DNA from: Pseudomonas hamedanensis
GTDB taxonomy: Bacteria; Pseudomonadota; Gammaproteobacteria; Pseudomonadales; Pseudomonadaceae
Assembly: GCF_014268595.2 (NCBI RefSeq)
Contig: NZ_CP077091.1
Location: 4,818,001 to 4,882,000, forward strand
Length of the DNA: 64,000 nt
Direction: 5' to 3'
Within the stretch, counting starts at the first letter, position 1. Each line of letters opens with the position of its first letter. Shown here piece after piece: positions 19,718 to 30,800 of this stretch. Position numbers and translations under genes: made by a program. The notes under the pieces are model-generated. The model searched no databases. It was not told the origin of the DNA and saw only the letters and a list, made by a program, of their open reading frames with translations.

Positions 19718-21112
19718 ATGAGCCGTATCGAAACCGACAGCCTGGGCCAGATTGAAGTCCCGGACGACGCCTACTGGGGTGCTCAGACGCAACGCTCGCT
19801 GATCAACTTTGCCATCGGTCAGGAACGCATGCCGCTACCGGTGCTGCACGCCCTGGCGCTGATCAAGAAAGCCGCCGCACGGGTCAACGACCGCAACGGC
19901 GACCTGCCCGCCGACATCGCCCGCCTGATCGAACAGGCCGCCGATGAAGTTCTCGATGGTCAGCACGACGACCAGTTTCCGCTGGTGGTCTGGCAGACCG
20001 GCAGCGGCACCCAGAGCAACATGAACGTCAACGAAGTGATCGCCGGCCGTGCCAACGAACTGGCCGGCAATCCGCGCGGCGGCAAGACGCCAGTGCACCC
20101 GAACGATCACGTCAACCGCTCGCAAAGCTCCAACGATTGCTTCCCCACGGCCATGAGCATCGCCACCGTCAAAGCGGTGCACGAACAACTGCTGCCGGCG
20201 ATTGCCGAGTTGTCCGGCGGCCTCGCCGAACTGGCGGCGCGGCACATGAAACTGGTGAAGACCGGCCGTACACACATGATGGATGCCACCCCGATCACTT
20301 TTGGCCAGGAGTTGTCCGGTTTCATCGCGCAACTCGATTACGCCGAGCGTGCCATTCGCGCCGCTCTGCCCGCTGTCTGCGAGCTGGCTCAGGGCGGCAC
20401 CGCCGTCGGCACCGGGCTGAATTCGCCGCACGGTTTTGGTGAGGCAATTGCCGCCGAGCTGGCCGCGCTGTCCGGCCTGCCGTTTGTCACCGCGCCGAAC
20501 AAGTTCGCCGCGCTGGCCGGCCACGAGCCGCTGACCAACCTCTCCGGCGCGCTGAAAACCCTCGCCGTAGCCCTGATGAAAATCGCCAACGACCTGCGTC
20601 TGCTTGGCTCCGGCCCGCGTGCCGGTTTCGCCGAAGTGAAGTTGCCGGCCAATGAACCAGGCAGTTCGATCATGCCCGGCAAGGTCAATCCGACACAGTG
20701 CGAGGCGCTGTCGATGCTCGCCTGTCAGGTATTGGGCAACGACGTGACGATCGGCATCGCCGCCAGCCAGGGTCACTTGCAGTTGAACGTGTTCAAACCG
20801 GTGATCATTCACAACCTGCTGCAATCGATCCGCCTGCTGGGCGACGGCTGCAGCAACTTCCAGCAGCACTGCATTGCCGGGCTGGAACCGGATGCCGAGG
20901 TCATGGCCCAACACCTGGAACGCGGCTTGATGCTGGTGACAGCGCTGAACCCGCACATCGGTTATGACAAATCGGCGGAAATCGCCAAGAAGGCTTACAG
21001 CGAAGGGCTGACCTTGCGCGAGGCGGCGCTGCAACTGGGCTATCTGACCGATGAAGAGTTCGAGGCGTGGGTGCGGCCGGAGAACATGATCGAGGCGGGA
21101 GCCAAGGGCTGA
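19718..21112 (+). CDS. fumC: Class II fumarate hydratase
   Basis: Iron-independent fumarase of 464 aa interconverting fumarate and malate in the TCA cycle. The signature [15 protein letters not shown] is complete, and [17 protein letters not shown] and [16 protein letters not shown] carry the other active-site residues. The ATG at 19718 follows CAGGAGTGAGCACG. Pseudomonads usually have two class II fumarases; the bolA/DUF2059 context corresponds to the one called fumC2 in P. aeruginosa. An in-frame 5' extension to 19592 is not conserved-looking. Confidence 0.96.
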   Translation: MSRIETDSLGQIEVPDDAYWGAQTQRSLINFAIGQERMPLPVLHALALIKKAAARVNDRNGDLPADIARLIEQAADEVLDGQHDDQFPLVVWQTGSGTQSNMNVNEVIAGRANELAGNPRGGKTPVHPNDHVNRSQSSNDCFPTAMSIATVKAVHEQLLPAIAELSGGLAELAARHMKLVKTGRTHMMDATPITFGQELSGFIAQLDYAERAIRAALPAVCELAQGGTAVGTGLNSPHGFGEAIAAELAALSGLPFVTAPNKFAALAGHEPLTNLSGALKTLAVALMKIANDLRLLGSGPRAGFAEVKLPANEPGSSIMPGKVNPTQCEALSMLACQVLGNDVTIGIAASQGHLQLNVFKPVIIHNLLQSIRLLGDGCSNFQQHCIAGLEPDAEVMAQHLERGLMLVTALNPHIGYDKSAEIAKKAYSEGLTLREAALQLGYLTDEEFEAWVRPENMIEAGAKG

Positions 21113-21136
21113 GTTTTTTAGCGTCTGTCAGTAAGT

Positions 21137-21203
21137 CATCGCGAGCAGGCTCTCTCCTACAGGGGTACGCATTCCAATTGTAGGAGTGAGCCTGCTCGCG
21201 ATG
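21137..21203. repeat. REPIN, short type
   Basis: Inverted GTAGGAGTGAGCCTGCTCGC units with a short linker. The left unit has one substitution (CTCTCTCC for CTCACTCC). It lies between converging fumC and the DMT transporter gene. Confidence 0.85.
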
Positions 21204-21216
21204 AAGCTGACGCGGT

Positions 21217-22176
21217 TTAACTGGCTGCCATTTTCAGACGTCGCGCCCTGAGCCCGGCCATCAACGACGGCCCCAGCGCCACCAGCGCCGAGCCGAGCAC
21301 CACCAGCACTGCCCCGCCATAGCCCAGCGCATTGATCTGCTCGGCATGCACATATTCGGGCCAGACCCGCGCCGCAATCGCCACCGCAGCAAACGTCACC
21401 AGCGGCGTGATCGCCAGGGTCGCGCTGACCCGCGACGCCTCCCAGTGCGCCAGCGCTTCGGCAAATGCCCCGTAGGCGATCAGCGTATTCATGCAGCACG
21501 CCAGCAGCAGCCAGCCTTGCAGCGGACTCAGGTTCAGCGCTTCAAGCGGATGCACCCACGGCGTCAGCAACAACGCGCAGAACAGGTAGATCACCATCAT
21601 CACTTGCAGCGAATTCCACACCGTCAGCAGTTGCTTCTGACCCAGCGCGTAAAAGGTCCATACCGTCGAAGCCAGCAGCACCAGCAAAACGCCTGCGGTG
21701 TAATCAGACAACGAGGTCAGCAATTCGGCCAGACGCTGATTGAAGAACAATCCGAAACCGATCAGCAGTACCGCCAGCCCGATGCCCTGGCCAATGCTGA
21801 AACGCTCCTTGAACACAAACAGGCTGGCGATGAGCAACATGATCGGCCCCATCTGCACTACCAGTTGCGCGGTGCCGGGGCTGAGCAGGTTGAGGCCCAT
21901 CAGGTACAACACGTAATTGCCGACCAGGCCGAGCACCGCCATCAGCACCAGCCAGCCGCCCTTGGGCCCGAGTACCTTGCGGCTCGGCAGACGCTTCACC
22001 GACGCCAGGTAGATGAACAGGCAGCCGCCGGACACCATCAGGCGAAACCAGGTCACCGTGACCGGGTCCATCACCAACAACACCTGTTTGAGCTTGATCG
22101 GCAGGATGCCCCATAAAAACGCGGTCAGCAGCGCCAGGAACAATCCGTACACCCAGCGCCCCGATGAAATGTGCAT
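21217..22176 (-). CDS. EamA/DMT family transporter
   Basis: Inner-membrane protein of 319 aa with about ten hydrophobic helices in two EamA repeats (first from GLFLALLTAFLWGILPI, second from TAGVLLVLLASTVWTFYALG). Such proteins export small metabolites or amino acids, but the substrate cannot be read from sequence. The C-terminus ends in a basic stretch (LRARRLKMAAS) after the last helix, placing it in the cytoplasm. Confidence 0.88.
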   Translation of the reverse strand: MHISSGRWVYGLFLALLTAFLWGILPIKLKQVLLVMDPVTVTWFRLMVSGGCLFIYLASVKRLPSRKVLGPKGGWLVLMAVLGLVGNYVLYLMGLNLLSPGTAQLVVQMGPIMLLIASLFVFKERFSIGQGIGLAVLLIGFGLFFNQRLAELLTSLSDYTAGVLLVLLASTVWTFYALGQKQLLTVWNSLQVMMVIYLFCALLLTPWVHPLEALNLSPLQGWLLLACCMNTLIAYGAFAEALAHWEASRVSATLAITPLVTFAAVAIAARVWPEYVHAEQINALGYGGAVLVVLGSALVALGPSLMAGLRARRLKMAAS

Positions 22177-22385
22177 GCGAACCCCAAAAGCCTGCTGACA
22201 AGAACAGTCATTCTAGGCGCGCCGCCGCGTGCAACACAGGGACAGTTGAGGACAGGCCGCGAATGAAACTGTGCGGGTCGCAGCAGTAAACCGGCGCGCC
22301 GCCGTTGATCGCCTCAACAGGCGCCCCAAGTGCTTCAGGCATAAGCTGATTGCAGACGTTTCAGCGCATTGCTCAGGAGACCGAC

Positions 22386-22583
22386 ATGTACGCCAAGCGC
22401 GCCGACGACAGCGCCCCCGCTCCCGCTACCCGTTTTCGCAGCGACCGCATCTGCAGGGTCAACGGCGAACTGTTTTTCAGCACCCGGGAAAACACCCTTG
22501 AGGGACCGTTTGACAGTCAAGTGATAGAGCAGGAAATTCAGGCTTATATTGCGCGGATGCAGCGGCAGGATTGCAACCGATAG
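22386..22583 (+). CDS. Small DUF6316-type protein
   Basis: Conserved small soluble Pseudomonas protein of 65 aa (MYAKRADDSAPAPATRFR...), function unknown. The ATG at 22386 follows CAGGAGACCGAC. The motif FFSTRENTLEGPF in the middle is characteristic of the family as I recall it; the family name is tentative. The gene stands alone between the DMT transporter and a REPIN. Confidence 0.65.
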   Translation: MYAKRADDSAPAPATRFRSDRICRVNGELFFSTRENTLEGPFDSQVIEQEIQAYIARMQRQDCNR

Positions 22584-22597
22584 ACCGCAGTGATGCC

Positions 22598-22680
22598 TTC
22601 GCGAGCAAGCCCGCTCCCACATTCGACCGCATTCCTCACCTGGGATCGCGGTTGAATGTGGGAGCGGGCTTGCTCGCGAA
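22598..22680. repeat. REPIN, variant TTCGCGAGCAAGCCCGCTCCCAC
   Basis: Inverted units TTCGCGAGCAAGCCCGCTCC and GGAGCGGGCTTGCTCGCGAA, with inner complementary ATTCGACCGC / GCGGTTGAAT. Related to but distinct from the GTAGGAGTGAGCC form. Confidence 0.88.
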
Positions 22681-22710
22681 GAGGCCGGAACAGACCCAAT
22701 TATTTGCGGC

Positions 22711-23895
22711 TTAGCGCACCGCCTCAAACAACCCGCTAGCCCCCATCCCGCCACCCACGCACATGGTGACAATGCCGTAACGCAGATTACGCCGCTGCAG
22801 CTCGCGCACCAGATGCCCGACCTGGCGCGACCCGGTCATGCCAAACGGATGTCCGATCGAGATCGAACCGCCGTTGACGTTGTATTTGTCGTTATCGATC
22901 TCCAGCCGATCGCGGCTGTACAGGCACTGCGAAGCGAACGCCTCATTTAATTCCCACAGATCGATATCCGCCACCTGCAAGCCTTTGGCCTTGAGCAGTT
23001 TCGGCACCGAGAACACCGGGCCGATGCCCATCTCGTCCGGCTCGCAGCCGGCCACAGTGAAACCGCGGAAAAACGCTTTCGGCTTAAGCCCCAGCGCCAG
23101 CGCTTTTTCCAGGCTCATCACCAAGGTCATCGACGCCCCATCAGACAGTTGCGACGAGTTGCCCGCCGTCACCGAACCGTCTTCGGCAAACACTGGTTTT
23201 AGCGCCGCGAGGCTTTCGTAAGTGGTGTCGGGACGGTTGCAGTCGTCGCGATCCACGACGCCGTCGAGTACCTGCACCTCACCTGTGTTTTTGTCCTCGA
23301 CGCGATACTGCACCGCCATCGGCACGATCTCATCATCGAACAGCCCGGCCGCCTGCGCCTGAGCGGTGCGGATCTGGCTTTGCAACGCATAGCGATCCTG
23401 CGCTTCACGACTGACGTCATAACGCCGTGCGACCACTTCGGCGGTCTGGCCCATGGTGTAGTAAATGCCCGGGGTCTGTTGCTTGAGCAGCGGATTGATC
23501 AAGTTGTCGGTGTTCACGCTTTTCAGGGTCAGGCTGATCGACTCGACGCCGCCGGCAACGATGATGTCGCTGCATCCCGAGGCGATCTGGTTGGCGGCGA
23601 TGGCGATTGCCTGCAAGCCCGACGAGCAGAAACGGTTGAGGGTCATGCCGGCGGTGCCGGTGCCCAGACGCGACAGCACCGCGACGTTGCGACCGATGTT
23701 GTAACCCTGCGCGCCCTCGTTGGAGCCGGCACCGACGATGCAATCCTCGACGCTGGCCGGGTCGATGGCGTTGCGCTCAAGCAGTGCATTGACGCAATGG
23801 GCCGCCAGGTCATCGGGGCGGGTCTGGTTGAACTTGCCGCGAAAGGATTTGGCCAGGCCGGTCCGCACGCTGTCGACGATCACCACTTCACGCAT
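22711..23895 (-). CDS. Acetyl-CoA acyltransferase (thiolase)
   Basis: Thiolase of 394 aa catalysing CoA-dependent cleavage or condensation of acyl-CoA units. The nucleophile is Cys90 in NRFCSSGLQAIAIAANQI; the other active-site blocks are NEAFASQC, GHPFGMTGSRQ with the catalytic His, and the C-terminal CVGGGMGASG. The ATG at 23895 is preceded by GAGG with 8-base spacing; the longer frame to 23973 is not supported. Chain-length specificity cannot be determined. No other beta-oxidation gene is adjacent. Confidence 0.92.
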   Translation of the reverse strand: MREVVIVDSVRTGLAKSFRGKFNQTRPDDLAAHCVNALLERNAIDPASVEDCIVGAGSNEGAQGYNIGRNVAVLSRLGTGTAGMTLNRFCSSGLQAIAIAANQIASGCSDIIVAGGVESISLTLKSVNTDNLINPLLKQQTPGIYYTMGQTAEVVARRYDVSREAQDRYALQSQIRTAQAQAAGLFDDEIVPMAVQYRVEDKNTGEVQVLDGVVDRDDCNRPDTTYESLAALKPVFAEDGSVTAGNSSQLSDGASMTLVMSLEKALALGLKPKAFFRGFTVAGCEPDEMGIGPVFSVPKLLKAKGLQVADIDLWELNEAFASQCLYSRDRLEIDNDKYNVNGGSISIGHPFGMTGSRQVGHLVRELQRRNLRYGIVTMCVGGGMGASGLFEAVR

Positions 23896-24000
23896 GGCGC
23901 ATACCTCATTGTTGTTGTCGGTTGAGAGTGGACCTGAGCATAAGTCCACCTTCTTGCCGACCGCGAGGATCATTCACCCGGCGTATGCGCGGCCATCGCC

Positions 24001-25515
24001 TCAGTGCTTGTGTTTCCTGGCTTTCTTGTCGGATTGCTCGAAAGCCTCTTCCAGCGCCCGGTTGATCGTGCGCAAAACCTTGACCCGCGCCCAGCGCTTG
24101 TCATTGGCCTCGACCAGCGTCCACGGCGCGATCTCGGTGCTGGTGCGATCGACCATGTCGCCGACCGCCGCGCGATAGGCGTCCCATTTTTCGCGATTGC
24201 GCCAGTCGTCTTCGGTGATCTTGAAGCGTTTGAAGGAAATCTCTTCGCGCTCTTGAAAGCGCTCCATTTGCGTGTCTTTGTCGATCGCCAGCCAGAACTT
24301 GACGACGATGATCCCGGCATCGGCCAGTTGCTCTTCGAAGTCGTTGATTTCGCCATAGGCGCGCAGCCAGTCGGCCGGGGTGCAAAAGCCCTCGATCCGC
24401 TCGACCAGCACCCGTCCGTACCACGAGCGATCGAATACCGTGAACTTGCCTCGCGCCGGAATATGCCGCCAGAACCGCCACAGGTACGGTTGCGCGCGCT
24501 CTTCTTCGGTCGGCGCGGCGATCGGCACGATGCTGTACTGGCGCGGATCGAGCGCCGCCGCGACACGGCGAATCGCCCCGCCCTTGCCCGCTGCATCGTT
24601 GCCTTCGAACACCGCGACCAGAGCATGGCGGCGCATGCGTTTGTCGCGCATCAAACCCGACAGGCGCGCCTGTTCGGTGATCAGTTGTTCTTCGTAGTCT
24701 TTCTTGTCCAGACGCTGACTGAGGTCGAGGCTGTCGAGCAGGTTCAACTGATCGACCGGCGTGCCCAACGGCGCGGCGCTGACATCGTGAGGACTGACGT
24801 CGGCACGCTTGAGCGCATTTTGCAGGCCTTCGAGGAGAATCTTGCCGACGGCCAGGCTGCGGTAATTGGCGTCGGCGCCCTCGATGACGTGCCACGGTGC
24901 GTAATCGCGGCTGGTGCGGCGCAGCACGCGCTCGCCGTATTTGACGAACTTGTCGTAGGTCTGCGATTGCTGCCAGTCCAGCGGGCTGATGCGCCAGCTG
25001 TGCAGGGGATCGTCGGCCAGGGTCTTGAGCCGGGCTTTCATTTGTTTTTTCGACAAGTGAAACCAGAACTTGAAGATCAGCGCCCCTTCATCGCAAAGCA
25101 TTTTTTCCAGACGCTCGGCGCCCGCGATGGCCTGATCCAGACGCGGATCCTTGAACAGCCCATGCACCCGGCCCTGCAACATCTGGCTGTACCAGTTGCC
25201 GAAGAAAATACCCATGCGCCCCTTGGCCGGGAGCATCCGCCAATAGCGCCAGGCCGGCGGTCGCGACAGTTCTTCATCGGTCTGCTGATCGAAAGTGCGC
25301 ACCTCGATCAGGCGCGGGTCCATCCACTCGTTGAGCAGCTTGACCGTCTCGCCCTTGCCTGCACCTTCGATGCCGTTGATCAGGATGATCACCGCAAAGC
25401 GCTTCTGCTGCTGCAATTCGAACTGGGCTTCCAGCAACGCCTCGCGCAGCGCCGGGACGGCGGCCTCAAAGGTGTCTTTGTCGATGGCGTGACCGATTTC
25501 AGCGGATTCAAACAT
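24001..25515 (-). CDS. pap: Polyphosphate:AMP phosphotransferase (two-domain PPK2 class II)
   Basis: Cytoplasmic enzyme of 504 aa phosphorylating AMP to ADP with polyphosphate. It contains two PPK2 domains in tandem. The C-terminal domain has an intact Walker A (GNDAAGKGG, about residue 305) and Walker B (FDRSWYGRV) and is the catalytic half. The N-terminal domain keeps a P-loop (GIEGAGKGE, residues 48-56) but has FFGNWY where FDRSWY is expected, so it is probably inactive. This arrangement is that of P. aeruginosa Pap. Confidence 0.93.
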   Translation of the reverse strand: MFESAEIGHAIDKDTFEAAVPALREALLEAQFELQQQKRFAVIILINGIEGAGKGETVKLLNEWMDPRLIEVRTFDQQTDEELSRPPAWRYWRMLPAKGRMGIFFGNWYSQMLQGRVHGLFKDPRLDQAIAGAERLEKMLCDEGALIFKFWFHLSKKQMKARLKTLADDPLHSWRISPLDWQQSQTYDKFVKYGERVLRRTSRDYAPWHVIEGADANYRSLAVGKILLEGLQNALKRADVSPHDVSAAPLGTPVDQLNLLDSLDLSQRLDKKDYEEQLITEQARLSGLMRDKRMRRHALVAVFEGNDAAGKGGAIRRVAAALDPRQYSIVPIAAPTEEERAQPYLWRFWRHIPARGKFTVFDRSWYGRVLVERIEGFCTPADWLRAYGEINDFEEQLADAGIIVVKFWLAIDKDTQMERFQEREEISFKRFKITEDDWRNREKWDAYRAAVGDMVDRTSTEIAPWTLVEANDKRWARVKVLRTINRALEEAFEQSDKKARKHKH

Positions 25516-25831
25516 GGGCGACGGCTCCTTCCAGGGTTCAGCAAGACTAGCGGATTGGGCACGGGCGCAGGGCAGAAATTCCCACGAACGCAGGACTGAA
25601 TGAGAACTTTGTGGTGAGGGGATTTATCCCCGACCGGCTGCGCAGCAGTCGTAAATCCGGGAAGTGCGGTTTAACTCGGGAAAACGGGGTGGATGGTTTC
25701 GGGACTGCTGCGCAGTCCAGCGGGGATAAATCCCCTCGCCACAGGATTCTCTTCACCGCGAGTCTTATGCTGGATCAGGCAGCCCGCGCGTGATCGGCTA
25801 GAATGGCCGCCTTGTGATCGCCGAGCCTGCC
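25516..25831. other. Divergent intergenic region pap-mnmC
   Basis: 316 bases with no gene. It holds a REPIN at 25611-25744 and the promoter regions for both flanking genes. No strong promoter or operator was recognised. Confidence 0.65.
25611..25744. repeat. REPIN of the TGTGGCGAGGGGATTTATCCCC family
   Basis: Left unit TGTGGTGAGGGGATTTATCC, right unit GGATAAATCCCCTCGCCACA, inner CTGCGCAGCAG / CTGCTGCGCAG arms. Same family as the element at 9272. Confidence 0.88.
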
Positions 25832-27811
25832 ATGAAAGCCCCATTGCCCCATGCCCAACTCGATTGGGATGACCACGGACGTCCTCGTTCACGAGTGTTC
25901 GGTGACGTGTATTTTTCCGACCAGTCGGGGCTGGACGAAACCCGTTATGTGTTCCTTGAACAAAACCGCCTGGCCGAGCGTTTTGCTGCGCTGCCGGCGG
26001 GCGGCCGCCTGGTCATCGGTGAAACCGGCTTTGGCACCGGGCTGAATTTTCTCTGCGCCTGGCAATTGTTCGAGCAGCACGCCATGGCCGGTGCGCGGCT
26101 GCACTTTGTCAGCGTCGAAAAATATCCCCTGAGCCCTGCCGACCTGCAGCGGGCGCTGGCGTTATGGCCTGAACTCAAATCCCTGACCGATCAGTTGCTG
26201 ACCCGTTACGTGGCGATCCACCAAGGTTTTCAGCGCATCACCCTGGCCGACGGGCGAGTGACGCTGACCCTGCTGATCGGCGATGTGCTGGAGCAACTGC
26301 CCCAACTCGACGGCCAGATTGACGCCTGGTTTCTCGACGGTTTTGCTCCGGCGAAAAACCCCGACATGTGGACTGCAGAACTTTTCGTCGAACTGGCGCG
26401 GCTCGCGGCGCCGGGCGCGACCATCAGCACATTTACCAGCACCGGCTGGGTGCGGCGTTTGCTCAATGCCGCCGGGTTCAAAATGAAGCGCACGCCGGGC
26501 ATCGGGCATAAATGGGAGATTCTGCGTGGCGAGTTTCTCGGCTGGCCGCCAGAGGTCGCAGCGCCCGCCCCGGCAAAGCCATGGTTTGCCCGCCCTGCCC
26601 CGGTGAGTGGCGAGCGAAGGGCCTTGGTGATCGGCGGCGGTCTGGCCGGCTGCGCCAGCGCATCGAGTCTCGCCGCACGAGGCTGGCAGGTGACGCTGCT
26701 CGAGCGGCACGACGCGGTGGCGCAAGAAGCGTCGGGCAATCCGCAGGGCGTGCTGTACCTGAAACTGTCCGCCCACGGCACGGCGCTGTCGCAACTGATC
26801 CTCAGCGGTTTCGGTTACACCCGCCGGCTGCTCGAATCGCTGCAACGCGGCACCGACTGGGACGACTGCGGTGTGCTGCAACTGGCGTTCAATGCCAAGG
26901 AAGCCGAGCGTCACGCGCAGTTGGCGGCCGCCTTCCCCGAGGACCTGCTGCACTGGCTCGACCCGCCACAAGCGCAGGCTGTCGCGGGCGTGGGCCTGAA
27001 CTGCGGGGGTCTGTATTACCCCGAAGGGGGCTGGGTGCATCCGCCGGCGTTGTGTCAGGCGCAAGCGACGCAGCCGAATATTGAGCTGCTCCCCCATCGC
27101 GACGTGCTGCAACTGCGCAAGGTCAATGATCAGTGGCAAGCGTTCGACGGCGAGCACCTGCTCGCCAGCGCGCCCGTCGTGGTGCTGGCCGGGGCGGCAG
27201 AGATCAAGCGCTTCGAACAGACTGCCGAGCTGCCCCTCAAACGCATTCGCGGACAGATCACCCGGCTCACGCAGACCGCGCAGAGCCAGACGCTGACCAC
27301 GGTGGTCTGTGCCGAAGGCTACGTCGCCCCGGCCCGATTGGACGAACACACTCTCGGTGCCAGTTTCGCTTTCCACAGCGACGACCTGACGCCGACCCTC
27401 GCCGAGCACCGGGGCAATCTGGCGATGCTCGAAGAAATTTCCAGCGATCTGGTCACGCGCCTGAACATCGCCGAGTTGCCGCTCGACAGCCTTCAGGGAC
27501 GCGCGGCGTTCCGCTGCACCAGCCCGGATTATCTGCCCATCGTCGGCCCGCTCGCCGACCTTGAAGCGTTCAACCATGCCTACGCGGCGCTGAGCAAGGA
27601 CGCCCGACAAGTGCCGGACACGCCTTGCCCATGGCTCGATGGTCTGTACGTCAACAGCGGCCACGGCTCGCGCGGTTTGATCACCGCGCCGCTGTCCGGC
27701 GAACTGCTCGCGGCGTGGCTGGACAATGAACCGCTGCCCCTGCCACGCCCAGTGGCCGAAGCCTGTCACCCCAACCGCTTCGCCCTGCGCCGGCTGATTC
27801 GCGGCCAATAA
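25832..27811 (+). CDS. mnmC: Bifunctional tRNA mnm5s2U34 methyltransferase/FAD-dependent oxidoreductase
   Basis: Enzyme of 659 aa completing the 5-methylaminomethyl-2-thiouridine modification at tRNA wobble position 34. The N-terminal methyltransferase (about residues 1-240) has GETGFGTGLNFL for SAM binding and DAWFLDGFAPAKNPDMW. The C-terminal oxidase starts with the FAD-binding ALVIGGGLAGCASASSLA and ends with VNSGHGSRGLITAPLSGELLA. The ATG at 25832 gives the conserved start; an in-frame alternative lies 18 bases upstream. Gene fusion and length are normal for gamma-proteobacteria. Confidence 0.96.
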   Translation: MKAPLPHAQLDWDDHGRPRSRVFGDVYFSDQSGLDETRYVFLEQNRLAERFAALPAGGRLVIGETGFGTGLNFLCAWQLFEQHAMAGARLHFVSVEKYPLSPADLQRALALWPELKSLTDQLLTRYVAIHQGFQRITLADGRVTLTLLIGDVLEQLPQLDGQIDAWFLDGFAPAKNPDMWTAELFVELARLAAPGATISTFTSTGWVRRLLNAAGFKMKRTPGIGHKWEILRGEFLGWPPEVAAPAPAKPWFARPAPVSGERRALVIGGGLAGCASASSLAARGWQVTLLERHDAVAQEASGNPQGVLYLKLSAHGTALSQLILSGFGYTRRLLESLQRGTDWDDCGVLQLAFNAKEAERHAQLAAAFPEDLLHWLDPPQAQAVAGVGLNCGGLYYPEGGWVHPPALCQAQATQPNIELLPHRDVLQLRKVNDQWQAFDGEHLLASAPVVVLAGAAEIKRFEQTAELPLKRIRGQITRLTQTAQSQTLTTVVCAEGYVAPARLDEHTLGASFAFHSDDLTPTLAEHRGNLAMLEEISSDLVTRLNIAELPLDSLQGRAAFRCTSPDYLPIVGPLADLEAFNHAYAALSKDARQVPDTPCPWLDGLYVNSGHGSRGLITAPLSGELLAAWLDNEPLPLPRPVAEACHPNRFALRRLIRGQ

Positions 27812-27815
27812 CCGC

Positions 27816-30800
27816 TCAGGCCTCGGGCATCATGCAGATGCCCAGATCGGCCAGACGAACGGCGTCGTCGGTCAGGCGCTGGAGCACCGCCTCTTCAGCC
27901 TGTTCGCGATCGAGCTTGATGGCGTCCACCTTACTCAGGTAGTCGGCCGATGACAATTTGCTCGCCCCTTCAAACTCCCGCTCGAGTTTCGCCGCGAACT
28001 TTTCATCGATAGGCGAGAACTGACGGGGAAATGTGCGTTTGAGGTAATCGCTCCAGAACGGCTGGCGCAGCATGAACTTCAACAGTTCAGGGGAAAGTTC
28101 AGCGGCACTGACGCGGCTCTTCGCTGCCTCCAGATCGGCAGCAGTCACCTTCGCCTGTTCACTGAAGAGCATGTGCCGCGGCTGACCGGGCAGGTCCAGC
28201 GTTTCGGCCAGGCCGATGCGAAAAGCCAGATTCACCTCCAGTGCATCGGCTTTGACTTTGGCAGCATGCTCCTCGGCAATTGCGTTGAGTTGGTCCAGTC
28301 TGAACAGACCGCGGAGCAGCTTCAACAGCGGTTTGGCTGTGATCTCACCGGAGGCTGCGTTGGTCAATTGATTGACCTCCACCGCAACTTCAAGGTGGCT
28401 GAAATTGACCGCCGCGCTGTCGGTACAGATCATCCGGTTGGCCGCTATGTCCAGCAGTTGGTCGCACAACCCAGCGTCAGTTTCCGCAGCCTCAAGTACC
28501 GTCCAGACACGGCGTTGCAGATCAGCGCTGCCCTTGGTGCCACCGGCGGTATCGCCCAGTACCGCCAGCAAATGGAACAACGCTTCGGCTCGCGGTTCCT
28601 CTTTGAATGCCGTCCAGATCCGCTCACGTGTCGCGCCGACCTCGCCTGCGGTCTCGGTAAACCAGAGTGAACGAGCCTTTTGCTCGTCAAGTCGGGCAAT
28701 GTCGTCCGCCAGATACCCCATGCCGACGCCGTAATTCTTGCGATACGTCTCAAGGTGCGTCGCGCTGGTTCTGGACAATGGATTGCGGCTCAGATCAACG
28801 GACTGACTGAAGCGTCTCGAGGTGCGGAACAGCCAGAGCGGCAATTCCTTGATCTGGTTATCGCTCAGGTTGATCCAGTCAAGATGCGCGGGCAGCTCAA
28901 GGCCCTTGGGCAGCTCCGTAAGGCCGGTCTCGCGCAGCAGCAATTGCCGCAGCTTGACCATGCTGCCGATATCCGGCGTGGCCCCCAGTGGATTAGCGTT
29001 GAGGTTCAGGTGATGCAGGGTGCGCAACCCGTTGAGTTTTACCAGCGTCTGCTCGGTCAACCGCAGCTGATTGTTGGCCAGACTCAAGCGACCGAGCCTG
29101 GGCATATGCGACAGGACTTCCGGCAGGCGCGTGATTTTGTTGTGGTCCAGTTCCAGTGACTCGAGCTGCTTGAACGCTTTGAGGAAGTACACCACGTCAT
29201 CGCCCTGCTCCATTTCCCGCAGCGACAATCGCTCGATGTGATCGAAGCTCACCCCCGGCGGCAAGGTTGGCAGTTTGCCGACGCGCATCTTGTCGAGGTT
29301 GAGCGCACAGACAGATTCACCCTGATCGTTTTCAGCCACAGAAATCCGTCGAAAAGCCTCCTCGATCATCTCGGCGACCGTCTTGCGGCCGTGTCGCACC
29401 TCGCCCCAGTCGCCGCCCAGCGCGCGCATGGCGGCTTCATCCTCACTCCACGCAAACAACGCATCACGCAGTTTGAGCAAATCCTGACGCAAGGCGCGGA
29501 CACGGGTCGCGCGGCTCAGCGGATCATCACCCAGCTCATCGAGCAATTGTCCGGCCTCGATTTCACTCAGCCGCGGATACAACTTGCGCACTTTGCGCAA
29601 CAAGGCTCGGGGATGATTGATCGCAAGTGGCTGATCGCCCTGGATGCACGCGGGTTCGACGAGCCGCTCGGTAAACTTGCCGCTGACCAATGTCTGCGCG
29701 CTGGCCTCGCGCTCGGCCAGCGCGGCATCGAGCAACTGGCTGCGCAACCGTGCAGCCTCGGCGGGTGACGGGTCGGCAAATCCGACGGCGATTCGCTGGC
29801 GCGCGGGCAATGCCTTGAGGACAGCGGTATAGAGCGCGTCGGGGCCCGCTGCCACTTTGCCCAGCGATTTGCCGTTGCCGCCGAATGCTTCGTAGCCTGC
29901 GCCGGACTTCACTAGCGAACAGGTGTCGGCGGCGGTCGCTGTTTCGGCGCCGATGGCTTCCAGCACCGGTCCGGTGAGCGTTTTGTCCCGCATCACCAGA
30001 CGCAGCCCGGCCTCCCAGCCACGCAAGCGTGACAGCAATTGAATCGCCAGTTTGTCGGTATCGGCCGTGGCGATCCACGGCCAGTGCAATCCCGTCAGGG
30101 CACGATCGAGCCGTACCCTGGCGAGCTGCTCGCTGGCCTGCTGTCCCAGGCGCAGCGGTACGCGATCGGCCGAGCGCAGGGACAACCGCTCAACACTGGG
30201 CGCGCGGTCGATCAGCGTTTGCGCAACGCGCTGCGGGAGGCCGGCATAGACCGCGCGCAGTGTCAGCACATCCGCTGCCTCACTCTGGTCATAACGCCGG
30301 TACATGTGCTCGAACACCGCGCGATGGTCCGCCTCCAGCGCCGTACCGAGTTTTTTCGCCAACGCTGACTCTTGAGCGCCTTGCGCAACCTTGCTGCCGA
30401 GCAAAGTGTCGACTTCGTGCGGGTACAGACCGTCGATAACCGTTTGCAGCAACTGCCCCTGGGCCAACTGGTCTTCGTCGACTTCGACGCAAAGTTGATC
30501 GTCGGCCACCCTGGTCGGCGGATAGGCCGCTTTGACTGAACCTTCGGCACGCATCACTTCAATGTAGCGGTCAGTTGGCCAGCCCGGCAGTTTCGGCAAG
30601 GCATGCAACTGCTCCTCGACGGACTGCCCCGAATGGATCTCGCCGCTCTGCAGCTCGCGCGCCAACTCACTTAACTGGCGGCCGATGCGCACGCGTTCCA
30701 CGGTATCGCGCAATCGCACCGGCAGGCTCAGGTTGTCGCTGAAGACGCGGTGCAAGGTTTCGTACGAGGTGTCGCTGAGCCGGCGCATCATGTCCAGGTC

